From assembly GCA_008704415.1 (NCBI GenBank), contig VXIS01000147.1, forward strand, positions 1 through 64,000: DNA of 64,000 bases. The letters run 5' to 3'. Origin of the DNA: Sphaerosporella brunnea (taxonomy: Eukaryota; Ascomycota; Pezizomycetes; Pezizales; Pyronemataceae). Below, in pieces: positions 10,226-21,600 of this stretch; the stretch's first letter is position 1, and every line of letters starts with the position of its first letter. The notes beneath the pieces are model-generated. The model saw nothing but the letters and a program-made list of their open reading frames with translations, was not told where the DNA came from and made no database searches. The position numbers and the translations under genes were made by a program.

Positions 10226-10867
10226 CTACTGCTGGTCACCATCAATGGAGATCTCATCATCTGTCTGGACGTCGACATACGCGTCCTCGTTTTCGTCCTC
10301 TTGCCCTGCGGGGTTCTCCCGTGGGAGAGCCGCATGTATCATCTGCAGGGCATTTTGTATAGACGAGCAAGCCGACAGCATCATTGCGGAGCTCCTGGCT
10401 TCAACGGTCCCCGGGGTGCCAAAGGCAGCTCTCAGCCAGTTGGCAAGGGCACGCATCTCTACCTCGTGATGACGGCTCCGATCTTGGTAGTACTGTCCTA
10501 GACCCTCATTCCAGATCACCATCTCGTGGGTATCCGCCTCCCGAAGAACTACACGCTCCTTAAAATCGGCAGAGCGCTGACGAAGTTCTTGGAGGCGTGT
10601 CGCTTTGTCGCTGCTCTTGTTAAGGACAAATATAAACGCTCCGCGCACGCTGTTCGTTTCTCGAAACTCCTCGTCGGTGAGGCTCAGTTGGGTTATCGCT
10701 GCACGTAACAGATCAGTCTCGGCCTCACATTCCCGGTCCAGCTGGTTGAGAAGGGAAGCGATGCTGTTGTAGGTGCTCAACCCGTGGCTCTGCGCCCGGC
10801 CGCCTGTGGTGTCGTTGGTGCCGTCCATCATGGCGATCAGGCTGGTTGCTGGGTCCTTGTCGTCCAT
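10226..10867 (-). CDS. hypothetical helical protein, 213 aa
   Basis: Not recognised. The chosen ATG (ctcaccATGGAC) gives MDDKDPATSLIAMMDG. The same frame is open upstream to 11023, but that part is Pro/His/Asn-rich and looks like leader. The body is strongly helical (SIASLLNQLDRECEAETDLLRAA, and another charged helix around ATRLQELRQRSADFKERVVLREAD). The C-terminus is acidic (EDENEDAYVDVQTDDEISIDGD). No membrane segment, signal peptide or enzyme motif is seen. A strong GTAAGT/TTTCAG intron lies just beyond the stop, so a spliced isoform with another C-terminus is possible. The helical, accessory-region character is compatible with NLR-associated N-terminal domains, but that is not demonstrated. 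Confidence 0.55.
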   Translation of the reverse strand: MDDKDPATSLIAMMDGTNDTTGGRAQSHGLSTYNSIASLLNQLDRECEAETDLLRAAITQLSLTDEEFRETNSVRGAFIFVLNKSSDKATRLQELRQRSADFKERVVLREADTHEMVIWNEGLGQYYQDRSRHHEVEMRALANWLRAAFGTPGTVEARSSAMMLSACSSIQNALQMIHAALPRENPAGQEDENEDAYVDVQTDDEISIDGDQQ

Positions 10868-11714
10868 GGTGAGCCGAAGGGGTTGGGTGTTGGGAAGATT
10901 GTGCGTTGGGAAGGTTCTGGGCATTGCAGGATGTAGTTGCTGGTGACCGCGTGGTTTATTGCAAGTCACGTTAACACTGGAACTCGATTTCGAGGACCTT
11001 CCAGCAGGATGCAAACTCTTCAATGGGAGCGGCGCTGAAGAAGGTGCAAAGAGCCAGAGGGAGGAGGAAACGCATCTTGTTTGTTGATAGGCACTGACTT
11101 AATAGCTGCTAAGAGGACAGTGCTAGTAAATACTAAATTCTCTAAAGCCAGAAGAGCTGGCTTTTATAATCATCGGCGGACATATCCGCAAGGCTTCCCT
11201 CTCGTCCACGACCGACATCGGGGAAACTGTAGGATCTTCAAAGCGATCACAATGCATTCCTACGTTGTCGGACAAATAGTTACTATGTAGCACGAGTAGC
11301 AGTACCTGCGCAGCCACGCTTTTGGTTCTCAACACCGCTGATCCCTACGCATGAAGTGAACACTCTGAGCATAAAAATATACATACTTAAGTAGGCAAGA
11401 AACCAAGATATTACGTACCTACTTGATTAGTTCGTACCAGACACTCACCGGGGGGTTTTACTACCATTTACCGGAGTAAAAAAAAGATAGAGTGAGCTTT
11501 CTCGTAAGTTTTGCCGGGTTAAGTTTTGCCGGGTTAACATTACTGGTTCCCTTGTAGGTAAATATTGTTAATCAAAAGCACTGCTGGGCTAGTTGTTCAG
11601 CGCATGGCCGCCGGATGCAGAAAGGGGGGGGTGGAGGCCAAACACCTGTCTTTACTTAACTGGAAGGCTGGGCAATCGGCTACGGTCAATTCGAGATGGC
11701 GATGCGGAGATCTA
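10868..11714. other. intergenic, upstream of the 213-aa gene
   Basis: No gene is seen. A direct duplication of aagttttgccgggttaa occurs at about 11507-11538, and the region 11340-11560 is A/T-rich. Confidence 0.4.
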
Positions 11715-11925
11715 CTATCGCGTTGCCCCCAATGTCGTTTTTTCCCCAATGTCGCGCTGAAAAGTAAGCTGGCTGGCTCAGAAATACGCATGGCAACAGG
11801 CAACGTTTCTGAGTGGTGGTTGCTACGCGAGGTCCCCGCCAAAGCTGCCCGCGTATTTCTGAGCCAGCCGGCGTACTTTTCAGCGCGACATTGGGGAAAA
11901 AACGACATTGGGGGCAACGCGATAG
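11715..11925. mobile_element. 211-bp fold-back element with long inverted arms and TA borders
   Basis: The left arm (11715-11790) and right arm (11850-11925) are inverted copies of about 76 bp with only two or three mismatches, leaving a loop of about 59 bp. The arms begin CTATCGCGTTGCCCCCAATG and contain the motif CCCCAATGTCG twice. TA dinucleotides flank both ends (11713-11714 and 11926-11927), as for Tc1/mariner/pogo-type elements. There is no coding capacity. It may be a MITE or a fold-back element; transcripts would form a long hairpin. Confidence 0.68.
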
Positions 11926-12049
11926 TAGACGTTTTGCGTTGTATTGTGGCGCGTGGTGGACTAGGGCTAAGGGTTGTGTCGCATTTGTTTGCGACAATGC
12001 TTCCCTAACGAGAGTGTGTTCAGCATATTGCGTGCCACATTGCAAAGCA

Positions 12050-12141
12050 ATGGTGGCAATTGAGATCTTCGTTCTCGGAAACGCTTTCGCATACCTCGTG
12101 GCTGTTCGTCAAAAATTTAAACTTGGCCAGGATTGCGACAT
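12050..12141 (+). pseudogene. second, internally deleted relic of the PD-(D/E)XK-like gene
   Basis: The segment starts with atggtggcaattgag exactly as at 7000, then matches the same gene with two gaps (about 17 and 14 bases lost): ctcggaa, cgcatacctcg and further parts align. The gaps break the frame, so nothing functional can be made. It is a diverged duplicate of 7000-7110. Confidence 0.55.
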
Positions 12142-12631
12142 GGGCTTAGGATTGCTCCTGGAGGTACCTACAGTCGTAGACCGCGGTGGCGGAGATTCAG
12201 AAGCTGTACTGGAGCAATACCATAGGTCGTAACCTCAAAAATACCTGCCGCATCAATTGAGTGCTTTGAAAGCTGCGGTTTGGGTACCTCCAGGAGGAGC
12301 AATTTGTTCTTCCGCTGCCAAGAAAGTGAGGCTTTACATATTCACCAGTGAACAAACTATGCTTTTGTTGCCGAACGCCTACCAACAAGTTGACAAGAGG
12401 CCACAGCTTGTTCATGGTTTCACGAGTTTACTGGGCCTTAGTGCCTACATGTATGTAACCAGAGGTAGCTTTTGCCGGTACTAGGTTTGACAGTAACCAA
12501 AAAAAAAAAAAGACCATCTCATTAAATCCCAAAACATTGCGGACCAATCCGTCATTCCAGCACAAGCTATACAAGCCACCACCCTGGCAGCATGAATATT
12601 AATTAATATACAAGTATAGATGTACCATCGC
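12142..12631. other. intergenic
   Basis: No gene. A 31-base segment is shared in inverted orientation between about 12150-12180 (ttgctcctggaggtacc) and 12276-12306 (ggtacctccaggaggagcaa), a small fold-back. An A-rich tract lies at 12497-12512. Confidence 0.45.
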
Positions 12632-13869
12632 TCAAGACGCAATACAAGGGCCAGAACCTCCGGCAAGGCCTGCAGGGCCGCCAGTACCAAGAGTGAAGGT
12701 TCCCAATCCAAACGGACACTGGGGAGTGATGGGAGCAGAGTTCGGCGGGGAGCCGGTGCCGTAGAAACAAAAGCCAGCGCCCAAGAAAGCCCAGCCGACG
12801 CAACCGGGGGCATTGTAGCAAGCGGAACAGCAACCAACGATGTCGTTGACATTGCTGCCATGGAGGGACCCGGGGGGCGCGACCGCGATCCCCGAGACTC
12901 CAGTCGTTGCCGATGGGCAGATGGTGGTGGTCAGGGTGACGGTGTCCGTCTCCATGACGGTCGCGGTCGATACTGGCTCGCCTGTCACTGTTACTGCGGC
13001 TGGCGTCACCGTTGTTAGAATCGTGTGCGTGGCCACCGTCCGCGTCTGCGTTTTCGTCGCGGTTTTTGCTTTGCCTGGGAGAACCCGTGTTCGGGTCACG
13101 GTCGTGGTGTGGATCACGTTCTGGACCAGCGTCGAACAGGCGGCGGAGATCTGGGAGTCGCGGTAGCCGCGGAGGAAAGGCGGGGGTCGGGTGTAGGAGC
13201 GCTTTCGTAAAGGGGTGAGGGTTGTTGTGAGCGGTGTTCCAACGGTCGAGGTGATTGTCACAGTGGCTGTCACGGTGCTTGTGGAAGTCGCAGTCGGGTG
13301 GAGAGTCACTGCAACACCAGAAAGATCATTGTCAGAATGTAGTGTTCAAGGTTGAAAAACCAACCGCTGTCAACTCACCAGTTGAGGTTTCAGCCGTGAT
13401 AGTATCGGTGACGTCCTGAGTCACCCCAACCACCTTTGTCACCGTGGTGGGAAGGCACTTCGGGTTCCTGATGCCGCAGGCGGTGGTGGTGACGATTTTT
13501 GTCACCACGGGATGCAGATTGATGTAGGCTTTGCAGAAGTCCCATTGCTTTTTGGAGCGGAGGAGGTATACGAGGTTTTCATCTTCTGCAGACGTAACGT
13601 GGGCGGATCAGTCTCTCTCTCCTCTGAAGGTAGGGGATTGCCAGTAACCTACGGTGATCATAGGAATAGTAAGAAGCGGGCTGCACCGGATATCGCTTCT
13701 TGACCCGGTCCGCAGCTCCAGCAGGTGCTCGCCAGGTGTCAATCTCGTGGGTGTCGGCGTTGTAGGCGGCCTTTGTCACCGGACCCGTGTTGTCGTCCAT
13801 GTTTGTGCCGGAGACGACGCTGCTAAGAAGCAGCAGCGTGGCTGATAGCAGGGTAGTGGGGGCTACCAT
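12632..13869 (-). CDS. secreted Thr-rich protein with C-terminal Cys-rich (PAN/Apple-like) domain, 366 aa
   Basis: Three exons (13869-13653, 13585-13379, 13308-12632) are joined by introns of 67 and 70 nt with GTAGGT/CTGCAG and GTGAGT/TTGCAG sites. The N-terminus MVAPTTLLSATLLLLSSVVSG is a signal peptide. A charged pro-like region with KKR (possible Kex2 site) follows, then long Thr/Val/Ser repeats (TVTATVTITSTVG and similar) likely to be O-mannosylated. The final domain has paired cysteines (VGCCSACYNAPGCVGWAFLGAGFC, then CPFGLGTFTLGTG and a last Cys), as in small fungal PAN-like domains. It is probably a cell-wall or secreted surface protein. No GPI signal follows, so release or covalent wall binding is more likely than membrane anchoring. 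Substrate or ligand is unknown. Confidence 0.78.
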
Positions 13870-15434
13870 TGTTGATGCTTGCTTTGCTGTACCTATTGGA
13901 GTGCTGCCTAACTCCAACGATTGGGACAGGAGGGCGTACTTATATTATGGAATACTGGAATGACTCCAAGTACTCGTGGCCGGCATGTTGAACCAAAAAC
14001 GCGCGGTGATTCAGCTAGTTGCATTTTTTGGTTATATAAAGGCCAGCCACGAGTATGTACTAGTACTAGAGTACCAACACAGGCTGTGATCGGAATTGAT
14101 TTGTCGCTCTTCCACTGCGGCCATTGGCTTGCCGGAACCGCGGCTTGACATTGGTGTAACAAATACCCCCTGTCAGGATCTGCATTTGAGCAAAGGAAGC
14201 GAAGGCTTCAGGAGCTACTCTAAATCTAGGGAAAGACTCGTAAGGTACTGTGCAGATGCGCTGAAAACAAGCATTCCGCGAAGTCTAGATTGCAGTTCTT
14301 GGAAAAAGGGGCAGTCTCGACAGGGTGGGTTCGCTAGCGGGACAACCGCTTGTAGGTAAGCGTCTCGGTCGATCCGGCCTCAATCTTATCGCTATCAGGA
14401 GCTGCGTCTGCAGACCTAACCCTAACCCTAGCCCTAGCCCGATGATGATGATGATCGTTGGAAACCTGTTTCGTCACTCCTTGATTGGAATGTGTTCTAA
14501 TAGCGGGGCAACTCAGTTTGCGGAGTCCTCCATGGGACTGATCAAGTCGTGATAGCGAGTGATAGACGACATAGTGTTCCAAGCCGCAGTGACTGATCTT
14601 ATGCTATCGTGAACTGTCTTGGTACACTCCATCACGGTGTGCCCACAATATTGATGCCCCTCCTTCGCAAGTACCTTGTGAAGGGGATAGTGCTCCAGAT
14701 GTGGTGATCTGACGGTGATGATGGAGATGCGGTGGTTGACCATTGTTTATTATGCGCTTTGCGTGGTGTGCGGAGACAGGGAGGAAAAGAAAGAACCCTG
14801 GGCAGCTGAATTAGGCCGCCCATGTGCGCGAACGCAGCGGGGGTTCTCCGGAAATGCATGTGTGACTTGCGAGCTTGATTAAGCCCAGGACATCTTGGCC
14901 TCCCAGTTGGCTGTAACGGCGAGACAGCTCTAGCTACTTACTTAAGAGAGCCAGCCGGTACAGTGTGAAGGGACGCCTGGTGGTGCTGACAGTGGTTGTT
15001 GCGTCACCAGAAGTCACTCGCTTAATTGCCTGGGCTGAACCGGCTGCTGGCTGGCCTTCATTATTCAACCCTTCTGCTGGCTACTTAAGACAGCTGAGCT
15101 AGCAATGGCTTTTGCGGATGGATATTGGCAGCACTGGTTCCAATGGCTCTGCATTTGTTTTGCGTTATGCACAACCCACTTAAGGGTGTTTGGTATCACT
15201 GCAAAAGCTACCTCCAAATGTGCATGTGCGCAACCTCTAGCCACTCTGTTCGTGCGCACTCCGCTCGAGATCTGCTAGGGTTGGTTCGTGAGAGGGAGGT
15301 TGGAAAGCTTTCAGCCGTGTATGGAGTTTGCTCGTTCTGTACTTCGAGTTCATGGAACGACACAACAGTGCTTGAGAAGACTGAATCGATCATTCGAGCT
15401 CATTAGCTAAGTGCTGCCTACGCTACATCCAAAT
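13870..15434. other. long intergenic region
   Basis: No gene is convincing. The minus-strand frames between 14513 and 14859 are short and unrecognised. The stretch contains the telomere-like repeat at 14415-14440 and a GAT run directly after it. Confidence 0.4.
14415..14440. repeat. interstitial telomere-like repeat
   Basis: The stretch reads cctaaccctaaccctagcc and continues as ctagccc: two perfect CCCTAA units followed by two CCCTAG variants, then (GAT)n. It is too short for a chromosome end and is flanked by ordinary sequence on both sides. Confidence 0.7.
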
Positions 15435-18263
15435 CTACAATCTGCTGCAAGTTCCTGGACACTGGCTGTACAGCGCATTGCAGCTGTAGCAGAACTCAGT
15501 GCCACACCTGCACGTCATGTGCAAGCACCCCGCGTTCCGTTCCACCACCGCCTGGCAGTTGGGACACACCTTCCACCCCGCCGCCCGTGCCAGTGCGCGC
15601 ACCCGCTGCCCCTCGGCGTCCTCGCGGCACACGCCGCCGTGTTCGGCGAGCCGGCAGAAGGCGCACGTGCGCACGCTGCACGCGGGGCACGTGCCCACGC
15701 CGCCCTTGATCGACGCGGGCACGATGAACCGCGAGCAGGCGGGCACAGAGCAGTACAGCGGGTTGGGGGTGTCCCGCTCCAGCAGCATCAGTTTGTAGTC
15801 AGCCACGAAGGCGGCATCGAAGTGTTCTGCCGCGAGGTCGATGTCGACCCTGTCGCAGCAGCGGAACGGCTGTTTCTCTCGCAGCGCGCGCCGGAACGGA
15901 GCTGCGTCGGCGACGGTGTCAGTCTTCGTTAGTCACTTTTGGGCTGGAGACGAACCGTGCAGGCAATCCTCGCTGGCGCAGTATGCATGCTCGCACGGCA
16001 GCACCAGCATCTCAGTCTTCTCGTGCTCATCCGCGCAGACAACGCACTCGGCCATGCGTTCGCGGCGAACCCGCTCCTCCTCCTCCCGCTGCAACCGCTC
16101 CTCCTCCTCCTGCTCGGCTTGCACCATCCTGCGTACCTCCTCTAGCGCCTCCTCCTCCCTCATCTGCTCCTCCTCCAGCTGGCGTCGGATCTGCTCGGCC
16201 AGCTCACGGTCGGCCGCTTCCTGCGCACGCACAGTGTCAGCCCACTCCTCCTGCATTCTCCTCGCAAACGCCGCCTGTTCTTCAATCTGCCGTCTATGTT
16301 CGTCCTCAAACTCTCGCTGTAGCGTCCGCGCATACTCCTCCTGCTGGACACTCTCTGCGGCTTGCGCCGCAAACGCCGCGAGAAGGCTCCGCTGCTCCTC
16401 CAGCATCTCCTGGGTCATCCCGAACAGTTCTATGTCTTCAGCATCCTCGGGGGCAGTCTGGTACCCGCTGTCGAAGTCGTCGTTCTCGGTGGCTGCAAGC
16501 CGCTGGGCCAGCAAACGGTCCGCCTCGTACTCCGCCTCTTGCCGTTGAAGACGTAGGGCTAGAAGAAGGTCTTCGTCTTCTTCGGTCTGGTGAGGTCCCG
16601 TAGACGATGGTCTCCAGGATGGCGACAGGAAGCTGAAACGCCGCTGTGCCTCTGCGGTGGGTGCTGGTGCTGGTGCGGGGGTGGCTGTTGCTGCTGGCGA
16701 AAACGCTTCATGGGGTTCGGATTTGGGACTGAAGCCACCAGGCCAGTGAATGCCAAAAGCTGCCATGAATCCTTCTGAGTTGGAGCGATGGCCATTGGAG
16801 GGATTTTCGGCGCTCCGTTGCGTGGGCGTGGTGTTTTCACCCCCGTATCGGTTTCGCACAGCTAAGGCGGCGGGGATGTCAGATTGCTGGGGGTCCGCTG
16901 TCGTCAGGTCTGGCGATGCAACAAGAGGTGAAACCGGTGGGATCTCGGGGATGAAAGGAGGAGCAGATGAAATCGTGAAGTTTTGGAAGAGTGTGGTGTC
17001 CGGAAGGACTGGAGGGAAAAAAAGGGTCAGTCAACCTTCAAGTTTTGGATATGCTGCTTCACTGCTTTGTCTGTTCTTGAGACTGATCCAAGCACCACTT
17101 TCCGGTTCACCAACCGGTCGTACGCTCTTGATAGGGGAAAAGGCTTTGAAAACTCATTACGCCAAACAAAAAAAATCAGCTGAAACCGGCGTAGGCTATG
17201 TCGACTACGGACAGCCTCGTAGGGAGCTCTTTAAACGACTTAAACGAGTACAACTCACCTTCGACTGTGCGCGGGTCTGCAACACTCTGATCTATAAGCG
17301 ATCGAGGTTGAGCTTTTCTGTTCTGCCGGACGCTGAGAGTGGCTCTCTTCGGTTTCAGGTCTGCTGTTGATGGCTGCACTGCTGAATCGGGAATTTTTTG
17401 AGGTAGTGGCGGCTTCCCAGCGTCTAGCTCGACAACGCCTGGTGCTTTCCCCTGAATCTTTTGGGCTGTCGACTTTTTGACCTTCCCCCCTCGAAGGCCC
17501 AAGATCTGTCCCCAAGATTTTGAGTTGGTGGTTGAGGGATTCGTCTGTTCCTTCACCCTGCTGGGTTCTACTGGCTCTAAAGCTAAACTGATCTCCGAGT
17601 AGTTCGGTGGTGCTTCGTATCCATAAAATAACACGTCGTGCCCTGAGGTTTCTGGTGGTGACTGGAGAGAGATGGCCTGTGGCAGATTGGGAGCCGTACC
17701 GGGGAACGGCCGCGCCGGTTCGGATCGTGGTTCAAGCTCCTCAATCCATATGTTTTCCCTTTCTCTGTTGGCCGGCTGGAATTCCGGCTTCGAGGTTCAG
17801 TTAGCCATGCGCCTCGGCTAATTACGCGAGCTGAGCTTGCCTGTGGGTGAGGGGTAGGGTTCTTCGACAAAGGCTGCGTTCCCGAAGGACCTGGTCGATA
17901 TTTCGACTCGGGATAGACCATCAGGCCCGTAAAGGGATTAATATACGGTTCTTCTTCTGCCAGCGTAATAGGCACCACCTCCGGCCCATCACAACTTGAG
18001 GCCTGCGCGGCAGGAGCGAGAATCTTTTCCGATGGGGGCTTGCTGAAGACAGAGGCCATCTGTGGCACTGCGGATAGGCAATTTTCGACCGCCTCGAGTT
18101 GCAGCCGCCGCTGGGCTTCGACTTCCTCGTCGGCTTCGGTCGCGCGGTTCTTGCCATTTCGTGGTCGGCTACTCTCGTGTTCTTGGTGTTGAGAGTGCAG
18201 CTGCTGCCGGAAATGAGCGAGTGCTTCGTAGAGCGTTGATGCTACAGCTTCTGTCGATAGCAT
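15435..18263 (-). CDS. RBR-type E3 ubiquitin ligase (RING-IBR-RING), 824 aa
   Basis: Four exons: 18263-17826, 17775-17259, 17008-15956 and 15901-15435. The introns are 50, 250 and 54 nt; frames agree through all junctions and total 825 codons. The first intron has a gctaac branch site 22 nt before its acceptor. The N-terminal ~480 residues are disordered and unrecognised. A Glu-rich coiled coil follows (~500-635). RING1 (~639) begins CVVCADEH with CEHAYC, and the second exon boundary falls inside it. IBR follows (CSVPACSRF, CPACSVRTCAFCR), then RING2 (CPNCQAVVERNAGCLHMTCRCGTEFCYSC). The Cys in HMTC is the expected catalytic residue taking ubiquitin from E2. The substrate is unknown. The 250-nt intron is long for this genome and could hide a small exon. 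The gene is head-to-head with the DUF7932-like gene. Confidence 0.85.
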
Positions 18264-18643
18264 CGCGGCTGGTACGGGTTAGAGTACTGGGCGTCAGTAG
18301 AGCTGGTGAGCCCAAGTAAGTAACTTCAACAAACTTGGAGGCGGAGCGGCGGACAGCCCTCCAGAACAAACCATGTATGCATTCGCTGGCAACTGGATCC
18401 AGGGCTGATCAAGAGGTGCCGCTTAATTGGGCGTCCTAGCTGCGGTGCGACCTTCATGCGCTGCGCATGCCAAGTTCGGTTGCGACCAGCAAATCATTCT
18501 TCAGCATTTGCAGTTGGACTTCCAGTTCGGGAACCAGCCAGCAGCGGCTGAAGATCGTTGCCACAAGTGGTACTTAAGGGTCTGCTCACGCTGTATTCTG
18601 GATTGTACATACATACTTCCTAGATACATCTTGGACCATAGAT
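18264..18643. promoter_or_regulatory. shared divergent promoter region
   Basis: The two flanking genes start at 18263 (-) and 18644 (+), so only 380 bp carry both promoters. No TATA consensus or known operator stands out. Co-regulation is possible but not shown by the sequence. Confidence 0.5.
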
Positions 18644-21600
18644 ATGGCCTCCACGGCAAACAGTAACGTGGTCGTTCTTTCAGTCGATGGCCGCTCCGGC
18701 GCCTTCATTGCTGCAGAAGCTCCGGCAAGCACAAATACAGCACTAATACTGGTACTTCTTCCGCGCGCTTAATCCCAAACCCTCACTCATTAACTCCTAC
18801 AGCGATCTGCGGGTATCAACGGCACAGACGGCATCAATGCCCCCCAAGCGCGCCCCGGAGAACCGGGCGGTTCTCTAGCGGTCGAGATAGCACCCGCAGC
18901 TGGGGGTATAGAGGTGCGCATTGTCCGCTCCCAAGGTGCAGCGGTTCTGCCGGAACGTGTGACTGTTGGGGAGAATAGGAGGTTGTTGTTGTCGGCCAGG
19001 GGCGGGGATGGCGGTGCTGGCAATGTGGGGGGTGATGGGGGAGACGGGGGCACGGGAGCGGCTGGGGTTGATGCGACTGCTGAGAGGGAGGCTACGGTAC
19101 GTTAACATTGGGAGTGAAGTGAAGCATGTATGTGGCTGATTTTTTTAGAATGGTACAAACGGTGGCAGAGGCGGGAAGTAAGTACTGCTACGTCGTACAT
19201 TGAACTCGGGATTTGTTGCTGATTTGGGGAAGCGCGGGCGCGGGAAGCCATGGCGGTGCCGGCGGCTCCGGCGGAAGGGTCAATGTCATGGTCGATGAGC
19301 GGCATACAAACCTCCTTTTGGCAGTCGACTGGAACGTAGATGGGGGGAAAGGGGGTGCTTCGGGAAGGAATGGTACGCCGGGGAAAGGCGGGGCTGGGGG
19401 AAAAGGCGGGCGCGCGTATCAATGGTGACCTTTACCTTTCATTTACCTCATGGGATATAGCTAATATTGCCTCGAACCCAGGAAGGAGCAAGCCGGCTTC
19501 AAATACAAGTGCACCTCACAATGTGCCTATGCTGGCACTGCCAGCAACAATAATGCAAGCGCCATATTAAACAACATCGCACGCTACGCAGCCGAAAATG
19601 GTGCCGGTGCGGGCGCTCTCATTCCTGCGGGGGCTCGAGCTCGGATGCCGGGGGTTTGCAAGTGTCGTGGAGGCGGTGCAGATGCCCATTGTTTGTTCTG
19701 CGAGAAGGTCCCTATTATGGTGACGCGTACGAATCCCCGCGGAAGCGATGGCCATACGGGAGAAAGCGGCTCGCCTGCAGATTTCGCGCCGAGGGCTGGG
19801 CTCGACGGGTTGCTGGGAGCCGGGCAGATCACGGTTCGCCAGGCAGATGGGTCCACCCGGGCTTATCCGTCCAAATACAGCATCGAACTCCAGAGTTTTC
19901 AAGTCGTGGATGAAAATGACGATGGTGTTTTCGAGCCAGGAGAACATGTTTTTGTGCACAGTATTGTTGTTCGTAACAAAGGTCATTGATTCCCGGGGGG
20001 AAGGGGGGCGGAAAAGATTGTGGCTGATTGGTGTAGGTGGTATGCCGACGCCGGCACACACCCGAATACCGGTCACCGTGCGTGGCACAGATTGGATCCG
20101 CCCCGTTGAGGATCGGGAACAAAACACAGTCTACCTCCCGACTAGTATACCGCCTGGTCACAGCGCCTACCTTGATGGCCGGATAAAGGCTCTTATCACT
20201 TTCCCGCGGCGATCACCGGAATTCGAACAGTCGTCCCGCGCCGCCGATACCGTTTCCCTTTGCGCAACAATGCCAGGCTTGGAGGTGGAGCTTCCGGGCT
20301 TTGCTGTGGAGAAGGAGATCGTGATTCAGTATCCGCTTTCTATTAGCTTAGGTGATAATCTACCAAGTGTTCGCCGGGGAAGCAAGGCAACGTTCTCGTG
20401 GCAGGTATTTAGTTATTTCAACCGCCCCATAAAAAGGGGCCGATTGTTTGCTGAGTCTTTGTTCAATAGGTTCACAACCACAGTACAAGGCCATATGGAA
20501 GAAACAGCGCCCTTAACCGCACGGCTATGGTCAGCGTGAATGCCGACAGGTCCACGGGGGTACATTTTGCAAATCCCGACGCTCTAGGAGAGAGCGCTGC
20601 TGTCGTTGCCCGGGAAATAACATTGCTGAACCCCAAAGAGTCATTGACTATCTCTGTGGACGCCGATATCGCGGCAGAGGCGAATTCATATTCTCATGGC
20701 AAGATGATTGCACGTCTTCATGTATCCCGACCAGTCCCCCCTTCGGAGCCGGCGCCGGAGCCGAGGCCATCCAACGCTGCGATGCAAGAAATACAGGGGG
20801 TCACACTAGAGGTCCAGATCTCATCCGCCTACTTGCGAGATCCAGAGTCGACATTTCTTCTCGTCACCAATTCCGAGACCAGCGGAAAGGTTGTCACGGC
20901 GTGGAGAACATTTATCGAGCAAGACCTGGGGCTGAAAGTCGATATCTGGAATCTCAGTATTTACGGCAGCATGGAAAACATCGATGATGACGTCGGTACC
21001 ATCCTTGCCCCGTATGCTGGAAAGTCTGTCATTATGCTCTGTAATGATTTTGAATACTTTTCCCTTGGGAAACGGACTGTATTGGATTTTTGCGAACCGT
21101 TGCTGGTGACTGAGGAGGTCCTGCAGGACACCCGCATCGACCTTGCAGTAAGTCCTTTGCAGGACCCGAAGGTTGTCAAACAGTGGATCAGGAACATCAT
21201 CTTCCCGATCTGCGCCACGAACCCCGAACATGGAATCGTGATTCCTGCGGCGGTTTCAAATGCGTCCGATATTGTTGAATCGGTGCAGAACCAATATCGG
21301 GCTGGAGAAGCAACAATCAACGCTTACACAATCTCTCTCACGCTGTCCGGGGGACAAAAACAAAAACTTCGGCAGCTGGACAAGGAAGCACAGAAGACAT
21401 TGCACTTTCTCAGGGAAAAGCTCCCGCAAGAACGCTTTTGCATCAAACCAAACGCTGGCGACACAGCAGCAGCAGCAAGAGGCGGAGATGGTTCTTTATT
21501 CGTGTTTCGAGGAGTCCCTCACGGTGCTCACATCGCCGCTAGATTCTCAAATCTGACCACGACGGGAGCACTTTCCCTCTCCTCGCCCGACCGCTTCGCA

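Noticed and set aside
10868..11023. Upstream ATG of the 213-aa gene (at 11023)
   Set aside because: The added 52 residues are low-complexity and the later ATG has the better context; kept as leader.
17662..17699. A 38-nt intron (GTACGG...CTCCAG) in the RBR gene
   Set aside because: Too short for this genome. A 50-nt intron at 17776-17825 with a gctaac branch site gives an open frame through this segment, so the short intron is not needed.
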